DNA from: an uncultured Opitutia bacterium
GTDB lineage: Bacteria; Verrucomicrobiota; Verrucomicrobiia; Opitutales; Opitutaceae
Reading direction: 5' to 3'
DNA: 64,000 nt
NCBI GenBank assembly: GCA_903827245.1
Contig: CAIKHO010000042.1
Span: forward strand, 62,001 to 126,000
Part shown: positions 33,200 through 42,578 of the stretch, piece by piece
Layout of the letters: every line of letters begins with the position of its first letter
Numbering within the stretch: the stretch's first letter is position 1
Notes under the pieces: generated by a model
Databases searched by the model: none
Told to the model about the DNA's origin: nothing
What the model saw: the letters and a program-made list of their open reading frames with translations, nothing else
Program-made: the position numbers and the translations under genes

Positions 33200-33753
33200 G
33201 GGGCGCGCCGTGGCGGCCTGCGGTGCGAGGGGCGCCCTGTTCGGGACCCCGGCGAGACAGCGGGTCAGGCTGTCCAGCAGCCTTACCGACAGCTAGTGCC
33301 ACCGGGTGGATATTAGTTGGTGCGGAAGGCATACTCATCGCAGACCTAGCCGTTAGATCGCTGAAGCGACGTCAGAATGCTCGCTTCATGGACCCAGGGC
33401 AACGCCTAAAATACCACAGACGCGCGAGTTCCGTACCTGTCTGACCCTGACAGGTCCAAAGGCCGGGAGGTATCGTCGCTCCTTGATCTCAGGAGCGTGC
33501 GAGGCGTACCGATCGGTTGTGGCGCGACAACCCAAGCCTTCGCCCGGGCTTCCGCCCAAATCGGACGGTTTCGCGGCGCTTGAATCGAAGTCGTTCCTTT
33601 TCTTGTTCCTCGTTCTCGGCTTGGCATACGGAGCGAGAACGAGAAACAGAAAGATTTTGGAATTCATGCGGGGAAATCCGGTCACAACCGGCCCCATTCC
33701 CCTCTTGCCTCCCTCCGTTCCGTCCTCTGTCCTCCGCCCTCTGACTCCGCCGC
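33200..33753. other. 554-base divergent gap upstream of alaS
   Basis: No gene could be supported here. It holds several short hairpins: ACCTGTCTGACCCTGACAGGT (33434-33454) is one clear stem-loop. A second, looser palindrome around 33595-33650 pairs CTTGTTCCTCGTTCTCG with CGAGAACGAGAAACAG. Base composition from about 33300 to 33500 is less GC-skewed than the genes around it. The promoter and leader of alaS must lie within this stretch. Confidence 0.5.
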
Positions 33754-36498
33754 ATGACTTCCGCTGAAATCCGCCAGAGCTTCCTCGATTTCTTCGCCGC
33801 CCACGGCCACACCATCGTGCCGTCGGCGTCGCTCCTGCCCGATTCGCCCGGTCTGCTTTTCACCAACGCCGGCATGAACCAGTTCGTGCCGATCTTCCTG
33901 GGCGACCGGCAGGCCGACGTTTCGAAGTGGGCCGGGGCCAAGGCCGGCAAGGATACCCGCGCCGCCGACACCCAGAAATGCATCCGCGCCGGCGGCAAGC
34001 ACAACGACCTCGAGGACGTCGGCTTCGATACCTACCACCACACGATGTTCGAGATGCTCGGCAACTGGTCCTTCGGCGATTACTTCAAGAAGGACTCCCT
34101 CGAGTGGGGCTGGGAACTCATCACCAAGGTCTGGGGTATCCCGCCCAAGCGTCTGTTCGCCACAGTCTATTCCCCCGACAAGTCCAAGGGCGATCCCTCC
34201 GACTTCGACCAGGAGGCCCACGACATCTGGGCCGGTATCTTCACCCGCGCCGGGCTCGACCCGAAGGTCCACATCGTCAACGGCAACAAGAAGGACAATT
34301 TCTGGATGATGGGCGACACCGGCCCCTGCGGCCCGTGCTCCGAGATCCACTTCAACCTGCTCCCGGCCGACGACGAAACCGAAGGCCGCAAGGGCGTGAA
34401 CTCCTCCAGTCCGCGCTGCATCGAGATCTGGAACCACGTCTTCATCCAGTTCAACGCCAACGCCGATGGCACGTTCTCCCCGCTCGCCGCGAAGCACGTC
34501 GACACCGGCATGGGCTTCGAGCGCGTCGCCGGCATTTACGCCACGACCAAGGGCTTCAAGGACTTCACCGCCGAGCCCTCCAACTACGAGGCCGACGTCT
34601 TCGCTCCGCTCTTCGCCAAGATCACCGAGCTCTCCTCCGGCAAGACCTACGGCCGCACCGTCCCCACCAAGCGCGAAGGCCTCAGTGAGCAGGAACAGAC
34701 CGACGTCGCCTTCCGCGTCCTCGCCGACCACGCGCGCTGCGTGTCGTGCGCGATCGCCGATGGGATCCTGCCGGGAAATGAAGGGCGGAACTATGTGATT
34801 CGGCGGATTCTTCGGAGAGGCATCCTCTATGGCACCAAGCTTGGATTGGCTCCGGGCTCCTTCGAGCATTTGGTTGATCCAGTTGTCTCGTCACTCGGCG
34901 AGGTCTTCCCGGAACTCAAACAACAGAAAGACATTATTCGTCGCGTTGTGCGCAGTGAGGAGGAGAGTTTCGGACGAACTCTTACGCGTGGAATGGAACG
35001 ATTCAACGAAGGCATCGGCCTTCCGCGTGATCGTGCATCCAGACTGAATTTTGGAGGCGTACTTTCCAAAGTGTCCGGAAAACTGGCATTCGAACTCTAT
35101 GACACTTACGGATTCCCGTTGGACATGACTCAACTGCTCGCTACCGAGTTGGGTCTGACCGTCGACTCTTCGGGCTTCGAAACCGAAATGGAAAAGCAGC
35201 GCGAGCGGGGCCGTGCGGCGCAGAAAAAGGAGGTCATCGTCGCCGCGACCGAGGGCGAGGCTACTGGCCTGGAGGCGACCAAGTTCCTCGGCTACACCGC
35301 CACCCATTCGCACGCCAAGGTCATCGACGTCATCAAGACCGAGAAGGCCACGTTCCTCGTCTTCGACCAGACCCCCTTCTACGCCGAGATGGGCGGCCAA
35401 GCCGGGGATTCCGGCACGGTACTCGGCAATGGAAAGCTCCTGCACATCACCGACACGGTGAAGGACAAGGCCGGCCGTCACTTGCACAAGGTCGAATTGG
35501 ACCGCGATGTGGGCCCTTGGCCGTGGAGCGTGGCCACGCCGGTTGAACTCGCCGTCGACGTACCACGGCGCCGCGCGATTTCGCGCCACCATTCCGCCAC
35601 CCACCTCCTTCACTGGGCTCTGCGCAAGGTACTCGGCACCCATGTTCGCCAGGCCGGCACGCACAAGACGCCCGACCGCCTTCGGTTCGACTTCTCGCAC
35701 TTCGAGGCTGTCACCCACGCCCAGCTGCGGGAGATTGAGCAGCTCGTGAACGAGCGAGTGATCGACAATGCCAAGGTCGAAAGTTACGAGACCGAGTTCG
35801 ACAAGAAGCCCGAGGGCACCCTCGCCTTCTTCGGCGACAAGTACGGGAAGATCGTCCGCGTGGTCGACATCGGCGGCTTCAGCCGCGAGCTCTGCGGCGG
35901 CACGCATGTCGCCACCACGGGCGAGATCGGCCCGGTCAAGATCGTCGCCGAGATGGCGATCGCCGCCGGCACGCGTCGCATCGAGGCCGTCGCCGGGCAG
36001 GCTTCCCTCGATTTCATCGCCCAGCGCGAGGCCGCCCTCGCGGCCGTGAGCGAACACCTCACCGCCGGGCCGCAGGATGTCGTCAAGAAGCTCGAGTTCG
36101 TCCTCGCCCACCAGAAGGAGCTCGAGAAGCAGCTCAAGGTCTTCCAGCAAAAGGCCGCTGCCGGCCTCGCCGAGGAACTTGCCGCCCAGGCTGTGACCCG
36201 CGACGGCCTGAAATTCGTCTCCGCCGTTGTCACGACCGACGCACCGGATTCGCTCCGCTCGCTCGGCTCACAGGTGCTCGCCAAGCTCGGCGAGGGCGTG
36301 GTCACGCTCGGCACCGTGCTCGGCGACCGCGTCAGCCTCGTCGCCTTCTGCTCCCCCGCTGCGATCAAGGCCGGCCACCAGGCCGGAAAACTGGTCAACG
36401 AGCTCTCGCTGAAGCTCGGCGGCAAGGGCGGCGGCAAGCCCGACTTCGCCATGGGCGGCGGCAAGGACACGGCGAAGCTCGCCGAGGTGCTGCGGTAG
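33754..36498 (+). CDS. alaS: Alanyl-tRNA synthetase
   Basis: Charges tRNA-Ala. The 914-residue product is full length. It has the class II catalytic core at the N terminus (FTNAGMNQFVPIFLG; DTGPCGPCSEIH), the editing domain with HHSATHLLHWAL and the zinc motif ELCGGTHV, and the C-terminal DHHA1-type domain ending GGGKPDFAMGGGKDTAKL. From about 34775 to 35195 the codons switch from strong C/G-ending bias to a mixed set (GGA, GAA, AAA, CGT, CTT), unlike both flanks. The stop TAG at 36496-36498 is part of an intergenic repeat. Confidence 0.97.
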   Translation: MTSAEIRQSFLDFFAAHGHTIVPSASLLPDSPGLLFTNAGMNQFVPIFLGDRQADVSKWAGAKAGKDTRAADTQKCIRAGGKHNDLEDVGFDTYHHTMFEMLGNWSFGDYFKKDSLEWGWELITKVWGIPPKRLFATVYSPDKSKGDPSDFDQEAHDIWAGIFTRAGLDPKVHIVNGNKKDNFWMMGDTGPCGPCSEIHFNLLPADDETEGRKGVNSSSPRCIEIWNHVFIQFNANADGTFSPLAAKHVDTGMGFERVAGIYATTKGFKDFTAEPSNYEADVFAPLFAKITELSSGKTYGRTVPTKREGLSEQEQTDVAFRVLADHARCVSCAIADGILPGNEGRNYVIRRILRRGILYGTKLGLAPGSFEHLVDPVVSSLGEVFPELKQQKDIIRRVVRSEEESFGRTLTRGMERFNEGIGLPRDRASRLNFGGVLSKVSGKLAFELYDTYGFPLDMTQLLATELGLTVDSSGFETEMEKQRERGRAAQKKEVIVAATEGEATGLEATKFLGYTATHSHAKVIDVIKTEKATFLVFDQTPFYAEMGGQAGDSGTVLGNGKLLHITDTVKDKAGRHLHKVELDRDVGPWPWSVATPVELAVDVPRRRAISRHHSATHLLHWALRKVLGTHVRQAGTHKTPDRLRFDFSHFEAVTHAQLREIEQLVNERVIDNAKVESYETEFDKKPEGTLAFFGDKYGKIVRVVDIGGFSRELCGGTHVATTGEIGPVKIVAEMAIAAGTRRIEAVAGQASLDFIAQREAALAAVSEHLTAGPQDVVKKLEFVLAHQKELEKQLKVFQQKAAAGLAEELAAQAVTRDGLKFVSAVVTTDAPDSLRSLGSQVLAKLGEGVVTLGTVLGDRVSLVAFCSPAAIKAGHQAGKLVNELSLKLGGKGGGKPDFAMGGGKDTAKLAEVLR

Positions 36499-36617
36499 GG
36501 CGCGGACTTCCACCTCCGCCAAGGCTACGGTGGACAGGCCGTTCCGCGCGGGGCAGATCCTTGAGTAAATTCGAAGCCCCAAGATAAGCCCGGCGGCGAA
36601 GGGACTCGCCGCCCTAC
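36495..36617. repeat. Palindromic intergenic element, family C copy 2
   Basis: About 123 bp bounded by GTAGGGCGCGGAC and GACTCGCCGCCCTAC. Its second to fourth bases (TAG) are the stop codon of alaS. It ends 8 bases before the AlkC gene. It is related to the element at 17100-17213. Confidence 0.8.
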
Positions 36618-36625
36618 CAAAATCC

Positions 36626-37711
36626 ATGGCCGACCCACTCAAGGAACTGTTCAATGCCGCGCGTTTCCGCCAGATCGCGGATCTCCTCGCCGACATCGAG
36701 CCGGGCTTCGACAGCCGGCGGTTTCTCCGACTTGCGACCACCGGACTGGAGCCCCTTTCCCTCCTCCAGCGCATTCGGCACGGCACGGTCGCTCTCCGCG
36801 CCACCCTGCCCCAGGACTACCCTACGGCGCTGGCGGTCCTGCGAAAACTGGCGCCCCGCCTCGACGGGGGTTTCACCGGGCTGATGCTGCCGGATTTTGT
36901 CGGCGTGCACGGTCACGGCCATTTCGAGGAATCCATGGAGGCCCTGCACTTTCTCACCCGTTTTTCCTCGGGCGAATTCGCCATCCGCGAGTTCCTGCGG
37001 CGGGACCTTCACCGCACCCTCGCGGTCATGCGCCAGTGGGCGGGCGACGGGAACGAGCATGTCCGCCGCCTCGCCAGCGAGGGTTCCCGTCCGCGGCTGC
37101 CGTGGTCATTCAGGCTCGAGGCCCTTGTCGCGGATCCGGCACCCGCGGTCCCGATCCTTGAGCAGCTCAAGGCCGACCCGAGCCTCTATGTGCGCAAGTC
37201 GGTCGCCAATCATCTCAACGACATTTCCAAGGATCACCCGGAGTGGCTGCTCGGCTGGATCCGTCCGTGGGACCAGGCACAGCCCACCACCGCCTGGATC
37301 CTCAAGCGCGGCCTGCGCAGCCTGATCAAGGCCGGCGACGCGCGGGCGTTGCGCGTCTTCAACTTCACCGCCCGTCCCACGGTGCGCCTGAAGAATTTCC
37401 GGCTGTCACCGGCGAAACTGCGGCTCGGCCAGGTGCTGGAGTTTGGGTTCGACCTCGAGTCAACCTCCGCCCGGACCCAGCGGCTGGTCGTGGACTACGC
37501 GCTGCACTACATGAAGAAAAGCGGCGCCACCGCGCCCAAGGTCTTCAAGCTCCGCGAGGTCACCCTCGCGCCGCACGCGACCATGAAGCTGTCCCGCCGG
37601 CAGCGCCTGCGCGACTTCACCACCCGCAAGCACCACCCCGGCCGGCACCGCGTCGAGATCCTGGTCAACGGCCGCATTCTGGGCGGCGGCTCGTTCGTGC
37701 TGCACACCTAG
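36626..37711 (+). CDS. alkC: DNA alkylation repair protein, AlkC-type with Ig-like C-terminal domain
   Basis: Probable DNA glycosylase of the HEAT-like-repeat AlkC/AlkD superfamily, which removes alkylated bases. Helical repeats span about residues 1-250, with EFAIREFLRRDL and GNEHVRRLASEGSRPRLPW typical of AlkC. From about residue 255 the protein becomes beta-rich (LKNFRLSPAKLRLGQVLEFG to GRHRVEILVNGR), matching the Ig-like domain of AlkC proteins. The 361-residue length agrees. The gene begins 8 bases after a repeat, so its promoter may lie in or before that repeat. Confidence 0.85.
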   Translation: MADPLKELFNAARFRQIADLLADIEPGFDSRRFLRLATTGLEPLSLLQRIRHGTVALRATLPQDYPTALAVLRKLAPRLDGGFTGLMLPDFVGVHGHGHFEESMEALHFLTRFSSGEFAIREFLRRDLHRTLAVMRQWAGDGNEHVRRLASEGSRPRLPWSFRLEALVADPAPAVPILEQLKADPSLYVRKSVANHLNDISKDHPEWLLGWIRPWDQAQPTTAWILKRGLRSLIKAGDARALRVFNFTARPTVRLKNFRLSPAKLRLGQVLEFGFDLESTSARTQRLVVDYALHYMKKSGATAPKVFKLREVTLAPHATMKLSRRQRLRDFTTRKHHPGRHRVEILVNGRILGGGSFVLHT

Positions 37712-37779
37712 GGCCGCGCCGGTGGGGATCCGTTCCTCTTCCCGCCCGGCGGTGACTCCGCGACCTTCGGTCGTGGTCA

Positions 37780-37943
37780 TTTCGCGCAGAGACGCAAAGA
37801 CAAGTCAATTTCACACAGAGGCACGGAGGACACCGAGATCAATCATCGGCTAACTGCTCTGTGTCCTCCGTGCCTCTGTGTGAAATTCCTGATTCCGAGC
37901 CCAACCGCTGCCTTGCTCCGTGGCTTGGCGCCTCTGCGCGAAA
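37780..37943. repeat. Nested palindromic element, family E copy 1
   Basis: Compound element with two nested inverted repeats. The outer arms are TTTCGCGCAGAGACGC (from 37780) and GCGCCTCTGCGCGAAA (to 37943). The inner arms, TTTCACACAGAGGCACGGAG at 37809 and its complement ending at 37885, enclose a 77-bp unit. It occupies much of the 390-base gap between alkC and the lipoprotein gene; no gene is seen in the rest of that gap. A near copy lies at 62561-62733. Confidence 0.85.
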
Positions 37944-38101
37944 CCGGCTTGGAATGAAGCCGAAACGGCACCCCCACTCGATATTCCCTTCGTGTTTCAG
38001 ACGAAAGGAAACAAACCTGCCCGGCCCGCTGTCGGCGGGATGATTCCGCGATCCTCCCTTTCGCTTTGCCTGCGTTGCCGCCTTGTGACCGTATTTTTTC
38101 C

Positions 38102-40348
38102 ATGATTGTGACGTTACTCCCCCGTCCAGCCGCCTTCTTCCTGATCCTCACGGCGCTCCTGGCCGGGTGTAACGCGGTGGGCCCCGCCGCCCGGCGATCC
38201 GCGGCCGCGGAATCCAACCCGACCCACCGCGCCCAGCTCCGCCAGGCCCTCGCCCACGCCGACCGCATGACCATTGCGGCCTCGGGCCCCGACGGCGCCA
38301 AGTCCGCGGTGGTTGAGTTGCGAACGCCCGCCGCCGTGGCGGATTTCCTCGGGAATGTCGCGTTCGACGAGGCCTACGGCCCGGTCCGGTGCGACAGTCC
38401 GCAGGACGCGGTGTTCTCCTTTTATGTGGGCGACAAGCTGCTCACCAGTCTCAGCCTGCACCGCCTCGGCTACCTGCGTTGGGCGAACGGCCCCTGGGTC
38501 GGCGACACCGTGCTCACGCCCGAGGCGGCCCAATGGCTCCAGGAATGGAGCAAACTCGCGGGTGCCGACGCGTCGGTCATGCTGCAAGGCGTCGCCACGC
38601 AGGAGGAACAAAGGAGCGAGGCCGCCAAACGGCGCTTCCTGATGAATTTCACCCCGGCGGCCCGCGCGGTTTTCGCCCAGGCCGACACCGTGGTCTCCAA
38701 CGGCCACCACCTCCGCCGGATCGCCACGCCGCTGGCGGAACTCTACGAGGACAAGGCGGCCCTGGCCGAGGCGGGCCTGCGCGCGCTCGGTGACAGCCCG
38801 CAGCGCTGGATGGAGGACGACTGGGCGGTGGGCGCCGTGCAAACCACCCTGCTGGAACTCGACCCGGCCGTGGTCCGCGCGGCCATGGACCGGCTGAAAA
38901 ACCAGGACAACGCCCTGCTCGGCTGTGCCCGTTTTTTCTTCCGCGCCGGATTTGAGGCCCAGTTTGCGCCGGCGGAACGCGACGCCTGGGCCGGCCGGCT
39001 GGCCGACCTTGTGCTGCGCGCGGGCCGCGACTCCGACAAGCATGCGCTCCTCGAGTACCTCGCGATGATTCCCGGTGAATCGACCGCGAATTTCCTGCGG
39101 GCCATCGCGCGTGGGGAAAAATCCTACACTTACGCCCCGCCCTGGGACGAGCTCACGCTCAATATCGAGGAACCCGGTTTGAGGTATGCGGCCGCCCTGT
39201 TCCTCGCCAAGCGCGGCGACGCCGGCACGAGGGAAATCCTCCAGTCCCTCGCCGGCCTGCACCCGTTCGGCCCGGACCAGGCCGCCCTCGAGGTGGCCGC
39301 GGCGCTCATGGACGGGGCCGCACCGCTCAAGCCCGCGCACTTCAAATACCACTCGCGCACGCTCGGCCTGGCCGCCCTGTCGGCCCTCGAGTGGCGGCCG
39401 GGTTCCGGCATTCCCCTCGACGTGCTGGGCGCGGCCTGCGCGCATTTCCAGGACGACGTGGCCGTGCGCGCGGAAAAAATTGCCCAGCACTACCAGCTGC
39501 AGCGGGCCGACGACGGGACCGACGACCAGGAGCCCGCGATCGACTACGATCCGCTGCTGGCGACCTCCTACCCGCGCCTCGCGGTGGAGGAATATTCCGC
39601 TCTGATCCCGAAGGTCCGCGGCCTGACCCTCGCGCGCCTGTACACGCTGCGCGCGCAGGCCCATTCCAATCTCCACGAATACGCGGAGGCCGAGGCGGAT
39701 TACGCGAACGTGGCCAAGACCTCCTTCGCGGACGGCACGGACGTCCGCACGCGCCTCGCCTGGGTGCAGTGGTACCTGGGCAAGTTCGACGACGCCGAGC
39801 AAACCATCGACGACGCGCTGCAGGCCAGCCCCAGTGCCGATCTTGTTTTGCTGCGGGGCATCATGCACTACAGCCTCGGCGATTTCCAGCGGAGCACGGA
39901 AGCCGACCTGGTCGCGGCCCGGGTGCTCGACCCGAAGGAAGGCTATGCCGCGCTTCTCCAACACCTCGTGTCGGCCCTGGGTGGACGTCCTGAACAATCG
40001 CAGCTCAAGGCCTATCTCGCCGCCACGCCGGATCTCGCAGACTGGCCGCGCCAGCTCACCGGGTTCCTGCTCGGCTACATCGACGCCCCGCGCCTGCTCG
40101 ACATGGCCGCCGCCAGCGAACCCAACGAGATCGCCTGGCATACGTGCGAGGCGAACTTCTACGCCTCTCAGGCCGCCCGCGTGGCCGGCCGGGCCGAGGA
40201 GGAGCGCAAATATCTCGAGCAATGCGTGGCCAGCAACCAGCCCGATGTGGCGGAATTCTGGGTGGCGAAGTTCCGGCTCGAGCAGCTCCGTCCCGGACGG
40301 ACGCTGCCACCGGTGAGGTCACGCTCCCTCGGGATACCCGCGATCTGA
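38102..40348 (+). CDS. Large lipoprotein with TPR-like helical repeats
   Basis: A 748-residue predicted lipoprotein of unknown function. The start MIVTLLPRP leads into a hydrophobic stretch and the lipobox LLAGC with Cys23. Residues after about 500 show TPR-like helix pairs (LARLYTLRAQAHSNLHEYAE; VQWYLGKFDDAEQTIDDALQ; LRGIMHYSLGDFQRSTEADL). The N-terminal region is not recognised. The frame begins further upstream (38066), but only the ATG at 38102 gives a proper signal peptide. A nested palindrome lies ahead of it. Confidence 0.65.
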   Translation: MIVTLLPRPAAFFLILTALLAGCNAVGPAARRSAAAESNPTHRAQLRQALAHADRMTIAASGPDGAKSAVVELRTPAAVADFLGNVAFDEAYGPVRCDSPQDAVFSFYVGDKLLTSLSLHRLGYLRWANGPWVGDTVLTPEAAQWLQEWSKLAGADASVMLQGVATQEEQRSEAAKRRFLMNFTPAARAVFAQADTVVSNGHHLRRIATPLAELYEDKAALAEAGLRALGDSPQRWMEDDWAVGAVQTTLLELDPAVVRAAMDRLKNQDNALLGCARFFFRAGFEAQFAPAERDAWAGRLADLVLRAGRDSDKHALLEYLAMIPGESTANFLRAIARGEKSYTYAPPWDELTLNIEEPGLRYAAALFLAKRGDAGTREILQSLAGLHPFGPDQAALEVAAALMDGAAPLKPAHFKYHSRTLGLAALSALEWRPGSGIPLDVLGAACAHFQDDVAVRAEKIAQHYQLQRADDGTDDQEPAIDYDPLLATSYPRLAVEEYSALIPKVRGLTLARLYTLRAQAHSNLHEYAEAEADYANVAKTSFADGTDVRTRLAWVQWYLGKFDDAEQTIDDALQASPSADLVLLRGIMHYSLGDFQRSTEADLVAARVLDPKEGYAALLQHLVSALGGRPEQSQLKAYLAATPDLADWPRQLTGFLLGYIDAPRLLDMAAASEPNEIAWHTCEANFYASQAARVAGRAEEERKYLEQCVASNQPDVAEFWVAKFRLEQLRPGRTLPPVRSRSLGIPAI

Positions 40349-40366
40349 CGGCCCGCTGCGCCCTCC

Positions 40367-40606
40367 ATGGACCTGCGCCTGATCATCGAGGAGATCGCCA
40401 GCGAGGCCGATGATTTCCTAGCCGGCGCCACCAGCCGCGAACAAGCCCGCGCCGGCATCGCCGAGCTGCTCAACGCGGACTACTTCCACCTCGCCCCGGC
40501 CGATGGCCAGAAGGTGATTGAGGGCGTCATGGCCATTCTTGACTACGAGGACTTTTTCGGGACCGAGTTCGCCGGCGGCTCCTTTGACGAAGAGACTGAA
40601 GCCTGA
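40367..40606 (+). CDS. Small acidic protein of unknown function
   Basis: A 79-residue acidic protein, predicted to be mostly helical, with no signal peptide or cysteines. Its codon use matches the neighbours, and it follows the lipoprotein gene by 18 bases on the same strand, so I take it as a real gene. It ends in an acidic tail, SFDEETEA. I do not recognise the family. Confidence 0.6.
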   Translation: MDLRLIIEEIASEADDFLAGATSREQARAGIAELLNADYFHLAPADGQKVIEGVMAILDYEDFFGTEFAGGSFDEETEA

Positions 40607-40622
40607 GCCGGATCATTCCGTT

Positions 40623-40646
40623 GTAGCAGCGGCTTTATGCGGCGAT
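40623..40646. repeat. Half copy of family B element
   Basis: GTAGCAGCGGCTTTATGCGG is a diverged single arm of the palindrome at 54915-54984. It lies upstream of ispH. Confidence 0.5.
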
Positions 40647-40701
40647 GGGCCGCTTGGCCCACTTGACCGATGGCGGGCGGAGGTGTTGCCTGTCGGCTTC
40701 C

Positions 40702-42444
40702 ATGTCGCCGGCTCCCGTCGATTCTTCCGCCCTCTGCTGCATCCTCGCGTTCAACCCGGGCAACCAGCTGGCCGTGCGCCAGCGGGACGGCAAGGCCGGA
40801 CTGGCTTTCACCGGCCCCGACTTGGCCGGCGCCACCGCCATGCTCGCTTCCGTCTTCGCCCGGCACACGGCGCCCGCGGAATATTTCTCGACCCGGATCG
40901 ACGGCCGCCCGTACCGGGTCTTTTTTGCCCAGGTGGACGCGGTGCCCGCCGACGCTGGGATTTCCTTTCACTCGCTCGATGACCTCGCGGCCCGGACCGG
41001 CGGAACGGACGCACCACTGAACGTGATCCTGGCCGGGCTGGAGCCGTACCTCATCGAGATACCCTACCTGCACCTCGGCGAAAACGACTTCATCTACAAG
41101 TTCCGCCCGGAGAAGGAGCGCAACACCTCCATTTACGCCCAGGACCCGACGGCCAGCGCGCTCTACCAGTCGCAACTCTGCACCGCGATCAAGGCGCTCG
41201 CCCGCCAGCAGGAGCGCTCCGCCGCCGCGCCGGTCACGCTCGATTTTGGCGCGGTGCACCATGTCATTCCCAGCCATTTCGGCTTCTGCCTCGGTGTGAA
41301 GAACGCCATCGAGCGCGCCTACGAGACCCTGGCCGAAAATCCCGGCCGGCGCGTCTTCATGCTTTCCGAGCTCATCCACAACCCGTTTGTGAATGAAGAC
41401 CTCCTCCGCCGCGGCCTGCGGTACCTTCAGACCGACCGCGGCGTGGCCTATGGGACCGATAATCGCACGGCCCAGGACGGACGGCAGCTTTGGGACACAC
41501 TCACCCCCGCCGACATCGTCATCACCCCGGCCTTCGGCGCGACCGACGAGGACAAGGCCCGCCTCGTGCGCAAGGGCATCCCGGTCTGCCAGTATGACGC
41601 CACCTGCATGCTCGTGGAAAAAGTCTGGAAAGCCGCCCGGGCCTACGGCCGGGAGGGCTACACGGTCATCATCCACGGCAAGCACGAGCACGAGGAGACC
41701 AAGGCCACCTTCTCCAACACCCGCCGGCATGCGCAGGCGGTCATCGTCCGCAATCTCGACGAGACGCGCCAGCTGGGGGCGATCATCGCCAGCGAGGATC
41801 CGGTCTTCCGGGCCCGGTTTTATGAGATTTTTGCCGGCCGGTTCACTCCCGGCTTCGACGTGAATCTCCATCTCGGCCGCGTCGCGGTCGTCAACCAGAC
41901 CACGCTGCTGATGAACGAGACCCTCGCCATCATCGACAACCTGCGCGGTGTCTATCGCGCCCGCTACGGCGACGATGCCTGCGTGGGTGGCAGCACGCGG
42001 CGCGACACGCTCTGCTATGCCACCCAAGTCAACCAGGATGCGCTCAGCCGGGCGCTGGCCGAACCCCTCGATGCGGCGTTTGTGATCGGCGGGAGAAACT
42101 CGTCGAACACCTACCAGCTTTTCCGCCTCTGCGAGCAGCGGCTCGGGGCCAAGGCCTTTTTCATCCAGTCGGAGCACAGCATCCTGTCGCGCGACAGCGT
42201 GGAGCACTACGTTTACTCCGGCGGCGGCCAGGGCCACACCGAGCCTCGCGCGCTCTGGCCTGCCGGCGCCGGGGCTTTGGCGGGCGCTCCCGGCGATCTT
42301 CCGGCGAAACGCGTGCTCATCACCGGCGGGGCCTCCTGCCCCGACGGCATCATCCAGCAGGTGATCACACGCATCAACGGCTTCTTCCCCGCCGGTCAGC
42401 TCCGCACGGTCGACTCCGTCCTGCGCGACCTGGCCACGGCATGA
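40702..42444 (+). CDS. ispH: 4-hydroxy-3-methylbut-2-enyl diphosphate reductase with N-terminal extension
   Basis: Last enzyme of the MEP isoprenoid pathway; an iron-sulfur reductase. The catalytic part starts at about residue 178 and has the three cluster cysteines in HFGFCLGVKNA, YDATCMLVEK and GGASCPDGIIQ. IHGKHEHEE supplies the substrate-pocket His/Glu residues, and GGRNSSNTYQL is also typical. The product is 580 residues against about 310 in E. coli. The extra N-terminal ~178 residues (including YLIEIPYLHLGENDFIYKF) are unrecognised. The ATG at 40702 is preferred, but one at 40645 is possible. Confidence 0.92.
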   Translation: MSPAPVDSSALCCILAFNPGNQLAVRQRDGKAGLAFTGPDLAGATAMLASVFARHTAPAEYFSTRIDGRPYRVFFAQVDAVPADAGISFHSLDDLAARTGGTDAPLNVILAGLEPYLIEIPYLHLGENDFIYKFRPEKERNTSIYAQDPTASALYQSQLCTAIKALARQQERSAAAPVTLDFGAVHHVIPSHFGFCLGVKNAIERAYETLAENPGRRVFMLSELIHNPFVNEDLLRRGLRYLQTDRGVAYGTDNRTAQDGRQLWDTLTPADIVITPAFGATDEDKARLVRKGIPVCQYDATCMLVEKVWKAARAYGREGYTVIIHGKHEHEETKATFSNTRRHAQAVIVRNLDETRQLGAIIASEDPVFRARFYEIFAGRFTPGFDVNLHLGRVAVVNQTTLLMNETLAIIDNLRGVYRARYGDDACVGGSTRRDTLCYATQVNQDALSRALAEPLDAAFVIGGRNSSNTYQLFRLCEQRLGAKAFFIQSEHSILSRDSVEHYVYSGGGQGHTEPRALWPAGAGALAGAPGDLPAKRVLITGGASCPDGIIQQVITRINGFFPAGQLRTVDSVLRDLATA

Positions 42445-42578
42445 TGTCACAGGGACTCAGCCGGTGGCCGTGGCAGGAGCCTGCCCGCCCGTTCGACGGG
42501 CCCAAGTCCCCGAGCTTGTCGTGGGCCACGCGATTTATACCCATCCTCTATAGCTTTTAGGGGTTCCAAGGGCGGTCG

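Noticed and set aside
37780-37943. CRISPR array
   Set aside because: The repeats are inverted and nested, not evenly spaced direct repeats with unique spacers, and no cas gene is present.
42445-42578. Possible tRNA (a GTTCGAC-like string near 42491)
   Set aside because: No acceptor or anticodon stem can be folded around it. No tRNA was found anywhere in the window.
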